Positions 43,722-52,903 of a stretch of 64,000 bases of DNA are shown here, in pieces; the stretch's first letter is position 1; each line of letters opens with the position of its first letter. A program made the translations under genes and the position numbers. Below the pieces are notes generated by a model. The model did no database searches and was not told the DNA's origin. It saw only the letters and a list, made by a program, of their open reading frames with translations. Source of the DNA: Halobacillus mangrovi (GTDB lineage: Bacteria > Bacillota > Bacilli > Bacillales > Halobacillaceae); assembly GCF_002097535.1 (NCBI RefSeq), contig NZ_CP020772.1:1240001-1304000 (forward strand), written 5' to 3'.

Positions 43722-45632
43722 ATGAACGAAAGACAGACAAATTTAATCCAAAAGCTGCTATTTCATGAAGCTGAACCACTACGTGTACAGCAGCTTGCTG
43801 ATGAACTAGACTGTTCAGAGAAAACGGTTCGTAATGATTTAAAAATTATTGAGAAGTTTTTAAGAGAGTATTCCTCAGCTAATTTGATTCGCAAACCCGG
43901 AATAGGAGTACAGCTTTCAATTGATGAAGTAGAGAAAAAGAAAATTTTCAATATCTTATATCAATCTGAAGGGAATACCGAGCAAGATCGGCTGATAGAG
44001 ATCGGTTATCGATTACTGGTAGAAAACAAGCCGTTAACGCTCCAAAACTTAACCGAACACTATTTTGCTACTCCTTCAGAAATTCGTAATGATTTATTAA
44101 TGATCTCCAAATGGCTGCATTCTTTCGACCTTGAAGTCGTATCAAAGCAACGACTTGGTAGTGTGGTGAAGGGAGATGAACTAGATAAACGTAATGCTCT
44201 AGCCCATTTGCCTGAACTTGTTTCTGATAAAAGTTATTCAAGCGAATACATTTTGCAATTGTTTCCAAAGTATGAAGCACGTCTTGTCAGCCGCTCGATC
44301 ACTAGAATGTTAGAGCAATGGAATTGGGAGTTGTCTGAAGAAAAAGTAGAGAGTTTGATTATACACGCACTGGTGATGATGAAAAGAACGAGACAATCCT
44401 CTTCTATCATTCTGACACCTCAAGAGATTCATAAAGCGCAACAATCTAAAGAATATGTAATGACTGAAGATTTTTTGGCTCCTATAGAAACAATGATGAA
44501 ACTCCAACTTCCTGACTCGGAAAAAACTTATTTTACATGGCATTTAATGAGCTGCAATCACAATGGATTAGCTGATAATTTTAACAGTGAGACTAATCAG
44601 CTTACGAATAAAATCCTATATCAACTGACTACACAGCTGCAAATCATGACGATGACAGATTTCAGAAGTGATTCTATCCTTATGGATGGTCTGAAGGTTC
44701 ACCTTCCTCCAACTATACATCGGGTACAGTACGGTTTATCGATTCGTAATCCAATGCTATATGAAATAAAAAAAATGTATCCATATATGTTCAGTATGAT
44801 TGTGATGGCATTAGAGGATGTGAATAAAACCTATTCAATAAAGATACCTGAAGATGAAGCTGCTTATTTAGTCCTTCATTTTCAAGCCTCTATTGAGCGA
44901 TTACAAAAAAAGAGAGAAACAAAGAAGAGAGTTTTGATCGTCTGTGAATTAGGAGTTGGCATGTCCCATCTATTACAGGCGAAGTTAGAACAATCCTATA
45001 AAGGAATGGAGATTATTGCGTGTATAGGAGTGCGAGATCTAGATGATATGATGCAGAAGCAATCCATAGACTTTATATTATCAACGAGAGAACTCGATGA
45101 GCAAAACGTCCCGCACCTTGTCATTTCTCCCCTGTTAAAAGCAGAGGATCGAAAAAAGCTGGACCAATTCTTACAACAGTCTTCACAAAAACCTCTATTT
45201 TCCAATGAACTGTGGGAGTTGTTGAATAACGGGGCATCTCATTTTAGAGTGGAACCGATGCATAAGTATGAAGTAATCGAGATGCTAGGTAGGGATCTTG
45301 CAGAAAGAGAGTTAGTCACCCCTACTTTTCCACACAGAGCGGTCATGCGAGAGAGAACTTCCGCTACGGCTATTGGTGGAGGAATTGCCATCCCACATGC
45401 TCCACCAGAAGAGGTGAATGAGTCTTGCATTGCTTTAGCAGTAATGAAGGAACCAATTGAATGGGCTAATGAACGTGTTTCTATTATATTTCTTCTAGCA
45501 ATTGCCAAACAGGATCAAGCAAAGATTCGTTCATTAATGCATATGATTTCACGTATGAGTACAAAACCAGAAGTAGTTCAACAGATCATTAAAGCCAGAC
45601 ATATAAAAGAATTAGAACAGGTGATAGGATAA
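43722..45632 (+). CDS. manR: PRD-type transcriptional activator, ManR/LicR-like
   Basis: 636 residues. N-terminal DNA-binding modules (about 1-165: VQQLADELDCSEKTVRNDLKII is a helix-turn-helix; a second Mga/DeoR-like one follows), two PTS regulation domains (about 190-400, with HALVMMKRTRQ and DEAAYLVLHFQASIERL), an EIIB-like domain (about 405-495, VLIVCELGVGMSHLL with the Cys), and an EIIA-fructose domain (about 500-636, GGGIAIPHAPPEEVNES with the His). Such proteins activate the next-door PTS operon in response to PTS phosphorylation. The gene is followed by a fructose/mannose-type permease, as in manR-manP of Bacillus subtilis. The sugar is inferred. Confidence 0.88.
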   Translation: MNERQTNLIQKLLFHEAEPLRVQQLADELDCSEKTVRNDLKIIEKFLREYSSANLIRKPGIGVQLSIDEVEKKKIFNILYQSEGNTEQDRLIEIGYRLLVENKPLTLQNLTEHYFATPSEIRNDLLMISKWLHSFDLEVVSKQRLGSVVKGDELDKRNALAHLPELVSDKSYSSEYILQLFPKYEARLVSRSITRMLEQWNWELSEEKVESLIIHALVMMKRTRQSSSIILTPQEIHKAQQSKEYVMTEDFLAPIETMMKLQLPDSEKTYFTWHLMSCNHNGLADNFNSETNQLTNKILYQLTTQLQIMTMTDFRSDSILMDGLKVHLPPTIHRVQYGLSIRNPMLYEIKKMYPYMFSMIVMALEDVNKTYSIKIPEDEAAYLVLHFQASIERLQKKRETKKRVLIVCELGVGMSHLLQAKLEQSYKGMEIIACIGVRDLDDMMQKQSIDFILSTRELDEQNVPHLVISPLLKAEDRKKLDQFLQQSSQKPLFSNELWELLNNGASHFRVEPMHKYEVIEMLGRDLAERELVTPTFPHRAVMRERTSATAIGGGIAIPHAPPEEVNESCIALAVMKEPIEWANERVSIIFLLAIAKQDQAKIRSLMHMISRMSTKPEVVQQIIKARHIKELEQVIG

Positions 45633-45638
45633 TTGATA

Positions 45639-45687
45639 ATCATTCATTTTACCGGAAGTCCGGTAAAAATGAATGATTTTTTTATAG
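45639..45687 (+). terminator. Terminator after manR
   Basis: ATCATTCATTTTACCGG / CCGGTAAAAATGAATGAT, a long near-perfect stem followed by TTTTTTT. It separates manR from the permease gene, which therefore needs its own (activated) promoter in the next 50 nt. Confidence 0.92.
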
Positions 45688-45736
45688 GCTTTCCGGTTTA
45701 TGATGAAATTAGGAATTGGACGAAAGGAGAATGGTT

Positions 45737-47695
45737 ATGAAAATACTTGCCGTAACAGCTTGTCCTGTTGGTATTGCGCACACCTATATGGCTGCTGAAA
45801 ATTTACAAAAAGCAGCTGATGAAATGGGCGTAGAAATTAAAGTGGAAACCCAGGGGTCTATAGGCGTAGAAAATGCTTTGACTGAGAAAGACATAGAAGA
45901 AGCGGATGGAATCATCATTGCTAGTGACAAAGAGGTCTCTAAGGAGCGATTTGGTGGTAAACCACTCATTGTGGTAGGTGTCCAAGAAGGAATTCGTCAG
46001 CCAAAAGAGTTGCTTCAACGTTTTAAGGAAGGAGATATATCCGTTTACAAAGGTTCAATGCCATCTGCAGAAACGGTAAAAAAACAAAAGAAGGATAAAG
46101 AGAATCCTATTTATCGACACTTGATGAACGGGGTCTCTTATATGATTCCATTCATCGTTATCGGTGGACTGTTAATTGCCATTGCTTTAGCTGTTGGAGG
46201 TGAACAAACGCCTGGAGGTTTAAAGATACCTGACAATTCATTTTGGAAACAGATTGAGAGCTTAGGAGCAGCTTCTTTCAGCTTTATGGTTCCCATTTTA
46301 GCTGGTTTCATTTCCGTAAGTATTGCTGACCGACCTGGACTAGCTCCTGGCTTGATCGGTGGATACATTGCTGCGAACGGAAGTTTCTATGGAAGTGAAG
46401 CAGGAGCAGGGTTTATCGGAGGAATTATTGCAGGATTTTTAGCAGGATATGTGGTTCTAGGGATTAAGAAGATTAAGGTTCCTCAAGCCATCCAACCCGT
46501 TATGCCAATTATATTTATCCCTGTTATCGCGTCATTAGTTGTTGGGTTGCTATTTATTTTTGTAATTGGCGCACCTGTCGCTGGTATTTTTGAAGGATTG
46601 ACTCAGTGGCTTGAAGGTATGCAAGGGACGAGTTCTATTGTTCTCGCATTGATATTAGGTGGAATGATCGCTGTAGATATGGGAGGGCCATTTAATAAAG
46701 TCGCTTTCTTATTCGGCGCGGCCATGATTGCAGAAGGAAATTACGAGATTATGGGGCCAATTGCCGTAGCCATTTGTATCCCGCCTCTAGGTATGGGGTT
46801 GGCTACTTTTATTAATAAAAAGAAATATCAACAAGCAGAACGTGAAACAGGAAAAGCCTCCTTTACAATGGGATTGTTCGGCATTACTGAGGGCGCTATT
46901 CCTTTTGCTGCGCAGGATCCATTACGTGTAATCCCTAGCATAGTCGTTGGTTCAATGGTTGGGTCTGTAATTGCGATGCTAAGCAGTGTTGGTGACAGAG
47001 TTGCCCATGGAGGTCCGATTGTTGCAGTACTAGGAGCCGTAGACAATGTTCTTATGTTCTTTATTGCAGCTGCAGTGGGTATTGTCGTTACAGCCTTGAT
47101 GGTGAACGCTTTAAAAAAAGATGTCGCTATCGCAGGTATGCCAAATACTGGTACGATTGAAAAGTTACCCAAAGACGAGGCATTTCAACAACAAGATTCA
47201 ATACAAGCAGACCAAAAACTTGAGAAGACACCTTCCATTACTAAATTGACGGATATTACTACACCAGAGTTAATTGATACTGAATTAAGCGGCCAAACGA
47301 GGAATGAAGTAATTGAGGAACTGATCCAGAAATTGGTTGATCAGGATGTCGTGAAATCTGGTGGGGATTTCAAGCAGGCCATACTAAACCGTGAAATGGA
47401 AAGTACAACAGGTCTTGGAATGAATATTGCGATTCCACATGGGAAATCAGAAGCAGTGAATAAACCGGCTGTTGTATTTGGAATAAAACGTGAGGGTGTT
47501 GACTGGAACAGTATGGATGGTTCTGATGCCAAACTCATCTTCATGATTGCTGTACCAAAAGATCGAAAAGGAGATGATCATTTGAAGATTCTCCAAATGC
47601 TATCTAGGAAGTTAATGGATCATTCATTTAGAGAGGAATTGTTGAACACTACAAACAAACAAGAAGCTTATCAGTTGTTAGAATCGATCCAATAA
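45737..47695 (+). CDS. manP: PTS fructose/mannose-type EIIBCA permease, ManP-like
   Basis: 652 residues from the ATG 7 nt after AAAGGAG; the ATG at 45731 is too close to it. EIIB (about 1-105): AVTACPVGIAHTYMAAENLQ with Cys9. EIIC (about 125-480): NGVSYMIPFIVIGGLLIAIAL, GGMIAVDMGGPFNKVAF, GLFGITEGAIPFAAQDPLRVIP. EIIA (about 510-652): GLGMNIAIPHGKSEAV with His568. The domain order B-C-A and the neighbouring ManR-like activator match ManP, but fructose cannot be ruled out. manA (mannose-6-phosphate isomerase) is absent here, unlike the Bacillus subtilis operon. Confidence 0.88.
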   Translation: MKILAVTACPVGIAHTYMAAENLQKAADEMGVEIKVETQGSIGVENALTEKDIEEADGIIIASDKEVSKERFGGKPLIVVGVQEGIRQPKELLQRFKEGDISVYKGSMPSAETVKKQKKDKENPIYRHLMNGVSYMIPFIVIGGLLIAIALAVGGEQTPGGLKIPDNSFWKQIESLGAASFSFMVPILAGFISVSIADRPGLAPGLIGGYIAANGSFYGSEAGAGFIGGIIAGFLAGYVVLGIKKIKVPQAIQPVMPIIFIPVIASLVVGLLFIFVIGAPVAGIFEGLTQWLEGMQGTSSIVLALILGGMIAVDMGGPFNKVAFLFGAAMIAEGNYEIMGPIAVAICIPPLGMGLATFINKKKYQQAERETGKASFTMGLFGITEGAIPFAAQDPLRVIPSIVVGSMVGSVIAMLSSVGDRVAHGGPIVAVLGAVDNVLMFFIAAAVGIVVTALMVNALKKDVAIAGMPNTGTIEKLPKDEAFQQQDSIQADQKLEKTPSITKLTDITTPELIDTELSGQTRNEVIEELIQKLVDQDVVKSGGDFKQAILNREMESTTGLGMNIAIPHGKSEAVNKPAVVFGIKREGVDWNSMDGSDAKLIFMIAVPKDRKGDDHLKILQMLSRKLMDHSFREELLNTTNKQEAYQLLESIQ

Positions 47696-47719
47696 AGGTA
47701 AAAGTGTATTATATATAAT

Positions 47720-47772
47720 CCTCAGGTCATCCAAATTATGAGATAAACACCTAAAATATGGATGACCTGAGG
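47720..47772. repeat. CCTCAGG palindrome, copy 5 (split by a 25-nt centre)
   Basis: Arms CCTCAGGTCATCCA at 47720-47733 and TGGATGACCTGAGG at 47759-47772 are perfect. The usual 5-nt centre is replaced by 25 nt of unrelated A/T-rich sequence. It lies between manP and the convergent GAF-STAS gene, before a normal terminator. Confidence 0.9.
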
Positions 47773-47797
47773 TGACAGAATATGGGTGTTAAATAAG

Positions 47798-47831
47798 AAA
47801 AGCACAGGAGATGATTGTCTCCTGTGCTTTT
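47798..47831. terminator. Bidirectional terminator between manP and GAF-STAS gene
   Basis: AAAAGCACAGGAGA / TCTCCTGTGCTTTT perfect 14-bp stem with 6-nt loop and T-runs on either strand. Confidence 0.93.
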
Positions 47832-47834
47832 ATG

Positions 47835-48695
47835 TTATTTACCATTTTCAATTAATGAAAAACCGATATACTTCATAGCTGCTTCTAAATTAAAGACAGT
47901 TTTTGTATTCAGCCTATGGAGTTGAGTATTATTCACTTCATTTTTAGCGAGCTCTGGGGTTATACCAGTAATGATAGTTTCAATTCCCATCAATTCCAAT
48001 GATTGTACGAGATCAATTAATACTTGAGGAAAGTCGTTATCAATAATCGATAACCCAGAAACATCAACAATAAAATAGTCAATTTCATATTGAGCACCAT
48101 AATCTAATACGTCTTTAAGAATTTTTTCAGCTCGATAATCATCAATAATCCCTTGAACAGTTAGAACAGATACGCCTTCTGTAATTGGGATAATCGGAAC
48201 ATTTAAAAGGCTCATATTATACTTGGTTTCATCTAGTTCAACTAGATGCGAAAGGACGTCCGCCATTGACTTTAGAAACATGATATCATCGTCACTAAAA
48301 TCCTTCTCTTCTCTATCCATTACACATAGCGTACCGAATACCTCGCCACTGGTATCTCTTAAAGTAACTCCTAAAAAACCTTTGACGTTTAGTTGTGGAG
48401 TGACGTCTAAGTTTCTGGTTAAAACATCTGTCGTTAAGTCTCTGGTTGTCATGTGACTGTCTTCGTTCGAAATGATAATCCGACAATAAGTCCCTCCGTA
48501 TTCGACAGAATAACCTTCTGGAATAATCTCTTCGGTTTCGTTGAAAGAGCTCAGCACCGTCATTTCCTTTTGTCCCCGTTTTGTTACATAAGCGGTATTA
48601 ACGTTTAATCGGCTGCTGATCGTCTTAAATAATTTCTTTGAAGCCTTTCTCAGAGAGTGGAATTGAGAAGTATCCAGGTTGTAGCCTTTTGACAT
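47835..48695 (-). CDS. GAF and STAS domain protein, RsbR-like
   Basis: 286 residues. A GAF sensor domain (about 15-155, YGGTYCRIII, FLGVTLRDTSGEVFGTLCVMDREE) is joined to a C-terminal STAS domain (about 165-280, PITEGVSVLTVQGIIDDYRAEKIL, YFIVDVSGLSIIDNDFPQVLIDLVQSLELMGI). This is the domain plan of stressosome-type RsbR paralogues, which feed into sigma-B control. The position of the phosphorylated Ser/Thr of classical RsbR is held by SGLSIIDND. It is a single gene with its own terminator. The signal is unknown. Confidence 0.82.
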   Translation of the reverse strand: MSKGYNLDTSQFHSLRKASKKLFKTISSRLNVNTAYVTKRGQKEMTVLSSFNETEEIIPEGYSVEYGGTYCRIIISNEDSHMTTRDLTTDVLTRNLDVTPQLNVKGFLGVTLRDTSGEVFGTLCVMDREEKDFSDDDIMFLKSMADVLSHLVELDETKYNMSLLNVPIIPITEGVSVLTVQGIIDDYRAEKILKDVLDYGAQYEIDYFIVDVSGLSIIDNDFPQVLIDLVQSLELMGIETIITGITPELAKNEVNNTQLHRLNTKTVFNLEAAMKYIGFSLIENGK

Positions 48696-48799
48696 AGAAG
48701 CCCTCCTAGTGAAAGCTTTAAACTAACTGATAGATTTATAGATTCATTTTATCACAATAATCTTCAATACTTCGATCATCACCAATTGTAATCTCCAAT

Positions 48800-48848
48800 T
48801 TATGTCACCTCAGGTCATCCAGATTCTGGATGACCTGAGGTGACATAA
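48800..48848. repeat. CCTCAGG palindrome, copy 6 (24-bp stem)
   Basis: The core at 48808-48840 has 16-nt arms around a T. Flanks TTATGTCA / TGACATAA continue pairing to 24 bp, the longest copy. It is 15 nt from the subtilisin terminator and about 105 nt upstream of the GAF-STAS start. Confidence 0.95.
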
Positions 48849-48859
48849 TCTCCCATCAA

Positions 48860-48890
48860 AAAGACGCCTGAGCAATGTCAGGCGTCAAAA
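48860..48890 (-). terminator. Terminator of the subtilisin gene
   Basis: GACGCCTGA / TCAGGCGTC stem with 6-nt loop; on the minus strand it continues TTTTTGATGG. Confidence 0.88.
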
Positions 48891-48921
48891 TAGGGGAGGT
48901 TTTTGTATTACATCAAATAGA

Positions 48922-50118
48922 TTAATAGGTTACGGCATCGTAAGAGTTGATCAAGCCATGCTCGAAGTAGTAGCCTGTTCCGCTGATCGAATCTGCCGTT
49001 TGTTCAATTGCAGCCCGTATATTTGAGTTCGAGCGTCCTTGTGAAGCTAACAGACCCGCAAGCCCAGCTACGTGTGGTGAAGCCATGGATGTGCCTGACA
49101 TATACATGTATCCATTATTAGGTGTTGTAGAAGCGATCGATACACCTGGTGCGGTTACATCTACCCAAGTTCCGTAGTTGGAGAAAGATGCTTTTCTATT
49201 GTATTGGTCCACAGCACCGACGGCTATGACATTGGTATACGATGCTGGTTCGAATGTTGTAGAAACACCGTCATTACCAGCTGCTGCAATAATGACAGAC
49301 CCTTTGCTCCAAGCATAGTTAACAGCGTTTTCAAGCGTTTGTGTATCACAGTTACAACCGAGGGATAAGTTGATGACTTCAGCGCCTGCATCAGCAGAAT
49401 AACGAATCGCATCAGCGATATCGTTTAATGATCCGCTTCCACTCGCATCCAATGCACGAACAGCAAGAATATTCGTATTTGGAGCCATACCCGCGACCCC
49501 TCGGGCATTGTTTGTTTCTGCAGCAGCTGTTCCAGCCACGTGTGTTCCGTGGTTGTTCAAGTCCATCGGGTCGTTATCGTTGTCAACAAAATCATAGCCT
49601 TTGATCGTCTTGCCGTCTAAATCGGGATGGTTGTAGTCAACTCCCGTATCGATTACAGCGATCTCTTGGCTGTTGGAACCACGGGTCACATTCCAGGCAG
49701 CCTCTGTATCTGTATTTTGCGGTCCGTATTGGTATCCGCTATAATAAGTGTCGTTTGGTGTCCAGGTCGCTTCGAATATGTAATTGGGTTCAGCATACTC
49801 GACGTTTGGGTTATTATTAAGCGCTTTGACGACGGCTTCCACATTTCCGACCTTCAATACTTTCACATTCTTATCTTCAGCTACTTCTTGATCAATGGTT
49901 TTGGCACCAAAGCTTTCAAGTTGATTCGATTTTAGTGACTTTCCTTCTTTAAACTTGACGACAACTTCACCTTTCACATACTGCCCCTTTTCTTCCTGCA
50001 CGTTCACAGATTTTTTCTTTTCCAGGGTGTCTGACTTGGCGGCAAATACATCACCGGCTGATGGCAAAAAAGCGAGTGAGGCGGCAAGACCTAATGTAGC
50101 TAGTTTTCTTAACTTCAT
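48922..50118 (-). CDS. Secreted subtilisin-like serine protease (S8 family)
   Basis: 398 residues as a pre-pro-enzyme. Signal peptide about 1-26 (cleavage near DVFA-AKS), an I9 inhibitor pro-domain (about 45-115, VKGEVVVKFKEGKSLKSNQL ...), then the catalytic domain. The triad is Asp157 (AVIDTGVDYNHPDL), His193 (NNHGTHVAG) and Ser344 (SGTSMASPHVAGL); the oxyanion Asn is in IIAAAGNDG. The CNCDTQT segment contains two Cys residues, absent in most subtilisins, which may form a small disulfide loop. It resembles thermitase/halolysin-type alkaline proteases. ATG after GGAGGAATG. Confidence 0.95.
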   Translation of the reverse strand: MKLRKLATLGLAASLAFLPSAGDVFAAKSDTLEKKKSVNVQEEKGQYVKGEVVVKFKEGKSLKSNQLESFGAKTIDQEVAEDKNVKVLKVGNVEAVVKALNNNPNVEYAEPNYIFEATWTPNDTYYSGYQYGPQNTDTEAAWNVTRGSNSQEIAVIDTGVDYNHPDLDGKTIKGYDFVDNDNDPMDLNNHGTHVAGTAAAETNNARGVAGMAPNTNILAVRALDASGSGSLNDIADAIRYSADAGAEVINLSLGCNCDTQTLENAVNYAWSKGSVIIAAAGNDGVSTTFEPASYTNVIAVGAVDQYNRKASFSNYGTWVDVTAPGVSIASTTPNNGYMYMSGTSMASPHVAGLAGLLASQGRSNSNIRAAIEQTADSISGTGYYFEHGLINSYDAVTY

Positions 50119-50304
50119 TCCACATTCCTCCTATTAAAGATATACTCTATGAATTCGCACAAAGCGGGTGAATTCCTGCGAAATCGGACTTGGGATAGTT
50201 GCGTAAAGTCAACATGACTAAGACCCCTTAAAAAAGACTACTTTCCCAAGTTTCTAGATAAATAGGCTAATCAACCTGGATGTGGAGAGGGAATTTGCGA
50301 CAAA

Positions 50305-50343
50305 AAACCCCATTCCAAAACGATTTACGTTTTGGAATGGGGG
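50305..50343 (-). terminator. Terminator of the amino-acid ABC operon
   Basis: CCCCATTCCAAAACG / CGTTTTGGAATGGGG perfect 14-15 bp stem; on the minus strand it is followed by TTTTTTGTCG. Confidence 0.93.
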
Positions 50344-50348
50344 TGAAG

Positions 50349-51074
50349 TTACAATACTTTGCTTAAGAACTCCTGTGTCCGTGGATTGCTAGGATTGCCA
50401 AAGATTTTTTCTGGTTTGTCTTCTTCCATTATGATGCCTTCGTCCATGAAGATGACACGGTCTCCCATTTCCCGGGCGAAGCCCATTTCGTGGGTTACAA
50501 CGACCATGGTCATTCCCTCTTTTGCAAGATTCTTCATGACGTTTAAAACATCACCGACAAGCTCAGGGTCAAGGGCGGAAGTCGGCTCATCGAAAAGCAT
50601 AATTTTTGGTTCCATCGCTAAGGAACGGGCAATGGCTACCCTTTGTTTTTGCCCGCCAGATAAGCTTTCTGGATAGACATCTGCTTTATCAGACAGACCT
50701 ACCTTTTCGAGCAGCGGGTAAGCGTCTTTTTCTGCCTGATCCTTGCTGACACCTTTAATTTTTCTTGGACCGAGCGTAATATTATCAAGTACGGTCATAT
50801 GCGGGAAAAGGTTAAAGTGCTGAAATACCATTCCCACACGAGAACGAACTTCGTTAATATTAATTTTCGGATCTGTAAGATTATCTCCTTCAATGAAGAC
50901 GTCCCCTGAGGTTACTTCTTCAAGCAAATTTAAACAGCGTAGTAAGGTACTTTTTCCAGACCCTGATGGACCAATTACACATACCACTTCTTTTTCCTCA
51001 ACTTCAAGGTCGATCCCTTTTAATACTTCATTTTTACCAAATGATTTATGCAAGTCTTTTACGGTGATCATCAT
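50349..51074 (-). CDS. Polar amino-acid ABC transporter ATPase (GlnQ/TcyC-like)
   Basis: 241 residues. Walker [11 protein letters not shown]-loop [11 protein letters not shown], signature [10 protein letters not shown], Walker [16 protein letters not shown]-loop VTHEMGFA; the [15 protein letters not shown] and [10 protein letters not shown] segments are typical of the glutamine/histidine/cystine importer group. The ATG at 51074 overlaps the permease stop by 4 nt; an ATG at 51071 is equally possible. Downstream gene of a SBP-permease-ATPase operon. Confidence 0.95.
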   Translation of the reverse strand: MMITVKDLHKSFGKNEVLKGIDLEVEEKEVVCVIGPSGSGKSTLLRCLNLLEEVTSGDVFIEGDNLTDPKININEVRSRVGMVFQHFNLFPHMTVLDNITLGPRKIKGVSKDQAEKDAYPLLEKVGLSDKADVYPESLSGGQKQRVAIARSLAMEPKIMLFDEPTSALDPELVGDVLNVMKNLAKEGMTMVVVTHEMGFAREMGDRVIFMDEGIIMEEDKPEKIFGNPSNPRTQEFLSKVL

Positions 51075-51727
51075 ACGTCAAGTCTCCTCTCTACTCTACG
51101 TAAATAAAGCGCTGTTGGTACAGTGATGGCAAGATACATGAGACAGACCATTGTCAAAGCTTCAAAAGCTGCAAAAGTAATCCCATAATATTGCTGACCC
51201 ATATACAGCAATTCACCGACAGCGATAACGGAGAATAGTGAGGTATCCTTCAAACTAATAACGAATTGGTTACCAAGTGGCGGAATCATTCTCCTGAAGG
51301 CTTGAGGCCAGATGATATATCTCATCGTTTGGCCACGTGTTAACCCTAGAGAACGCCCAGCTTCGTTCTGTCCTTTATCAATGGAGTACACAGCACCACG
51401 AACAATCTCTGCGATGTAGGCACCGGCGTTGACGGCAATCGCGATGATGGATGCTGTAATTTTATCAATATTAAAGCCAAGTAAGTCCGGAAGTCCAAAG
51501 TAGATAAATAGGATTTGAGCAAGAATTGGTGTTCCCCGTAATACTTCAACGTATATAGAAGAAAGTACATAAATGAGTTTGTTCTTTGATAGTCGTGCTA
51601 GTCCGACGATTGCTCCTAGGATGAAGCCAAAAAGTAATCCTACCGCAGTTATGAGAAGGGTATAACCTAACCCCTGCCATAAAAAGGGTAGGACCCGCAC
51701 AAAGTGCGAATCTAATAGTGCTTCCAT
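51071..51727 (-). CDS. Polar amino-acid ABC transporter permease (GlnP/TcyB-like)
   Basis: 218 residues with about five helices. The HisMQ-family EAA loop is [32 protein letters not shown]; the N-terminal [23 protein letters not shown] and [19 protein letters not shown] are diagnostic. Its stop overlaps the ATPase start. The binding-protein gene is 107 nt upstream on the same strand. A single permease of this type works as a homodimer. Confidence 0.95.
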   Translation of the reverse strand: MEALLDSHFVRVLPFLWQGLGYTLLITAVGLLFGFILGAIVGLARLSKNKLIYVLSSIYVEVLRGTPILAQILFIYFGLPDLLGFNIDKITASIIAIAVNAGAYIAEIVRGAVYSIDKGQNEAGRSLGLTRGQTMRYIIWPQAFRRMIPPLGNQFVISLKDTSLFSVIAVGELLYMGQQYYGITFAAFEALTMVCLMYLAITVPTALYLRRVERRLDV

Positions 51728-51834
51728 GTGAAAAGACGCCCCTTATCTCTTAATGTATTTAGTTCAATGGTGTTTAGTAAGTAGAATGGAAAAGCGTAAC
51801 AAGTGTCCAACCTGCCACGCTTTCCCGGATTTTC

Positions 51835-52653
51835 TTATTCAGATGATTCCGTACCGTATTTACGCTCTCCAAACCATTCTTCATAAATATCATCATACTT
51901 TCCATTATCTATTAAAGTTTGAAGGGCTTCGTTTACGTCATCAACGAGTTCAGACCCTTTAGGAAAAGCGATTCCGTATTGTTCCCCTTGAAGAACATCT
52001 CCAACGGTTTTTAGTTCTCCTTTAGCATCATTATTCACATAGTATTTAACGTTAGGTACGTCATACATGACAGCATCAACACGACCAGCTTGAAGATCCA
52101 TGTAGGCTTCAACAATACCTGGGAACGTCACAACTTCCGCATCTGGGTGGTTGTCTTTCAAGTATGTTTCACTTGTTGTACCTGAACGTGTGGCTACTTT
52201 TTTACCAGCCAAATCAGCTTCGGATTTTATTTCTTCATTATCTGCCTGTACGGCAAGGATTAGACCTGCATCGTAGTATGGATCAGAGAAATCGATGGTC
52301 TTTTCACGTTCTTCTGTAATTGTCATACCGGCAATACCGATATCATATCTAGATGATTGCATACCAGTGACAACTCCATCGAACTTCATAGATTCAATAT
52401 CAACTTGAAAACCTGCTTCGTCCGCAATTGCGCGGATCAAGTCCATATCAAACCCTTCCATTTTTCCTGTATCTTCGTTTAGGAATTCGAAAGGAACGAA
52501 GTTGTTATCGGTAGCGACTGTATATGTCTCTCCGCCGTCGCTGCCAGAATCGGATCCTTCATCCCCGGAGCCAGAATTCTCTTCTGAACTTCCGCATGCG
52601 GCTAGAACAAGTATCAATAGGATACTTGCCACCATAAAGTAAAACTTTTTCAT
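51835..52653 (-). CDS. Polar amino-acid ABC transporter binding lipoprotein
   Basis: 272 residues. Lipobox LVLAACGSS (Cys near 20), then an acidic Ser/Gly/Glu linker (about 23-45). SBP family 3 signature: GFDMDLIRAIADEAGFQVDIE; KTIDFSDPYYDAGLILAVQ; GTTSETYL. The domain typically binds glutamine, arginine, histidine or cystine; the ligand cannot be told from sequence. GGGGGAGA precedes the ATG. It leads the minus-strand operon. Confidence 0.94.
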   Translation of the reverse strand: MKKFYFMVASILLILVLAACGSSEENSGSGDEGSDSGSDGGETYTVATDNNFVPFEFLNEDTGKMEGFDMDLIRAIADEAGFQVDIESMKFDGVVTGMQSSRYDIGIAGMTITEEREKTIDFSDPYYDAGLILAVQADNEEIKSEADLAGKKVATRSGTTSETYLKDNHPDAEVVTFPGIVEAYMDLQAGRVDAVMYDVPNVKYYVNNDAKGELKTVGDVLQGEQYGIAFPKGSELVDDVNEALQTLIDNGKYDDIYEEWFGERKYGTESSE

Positions 52654-52903
52654 ATTATTTTCTCCCCCTTTAATCTTTTACAGTTCTATTATCTCAAATT
52701 GTTCTATTAATTTGAAAATTCGTAATTATTCTTAATTTAGCAAAAAACGATAATATTCCGATGTTTTCTTAGAAAAAACCTATATTTATTATCATTTACT
52801 CCTGTTCTTGCGTGAATGCTTTGTTTGGTGTTCGTGAAATGATGATTTTTCTGGTAAGAGAGGTAGTTTATGAGAATAATAGAGTTATTTTAATAGGAAG
52901 TAT

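Noticed and set aside
22768..48848. The repeated palindromes as a CRISPR array
   Set aside because: Copies are kilobases apart, separated by genes, with no regular spacers and no cas genes.
49627..49935. 102-codon plus-strand frame inside the subtilisin gene
   Set aside because: Antisense to the conserved protease; composition of a shadow frame.
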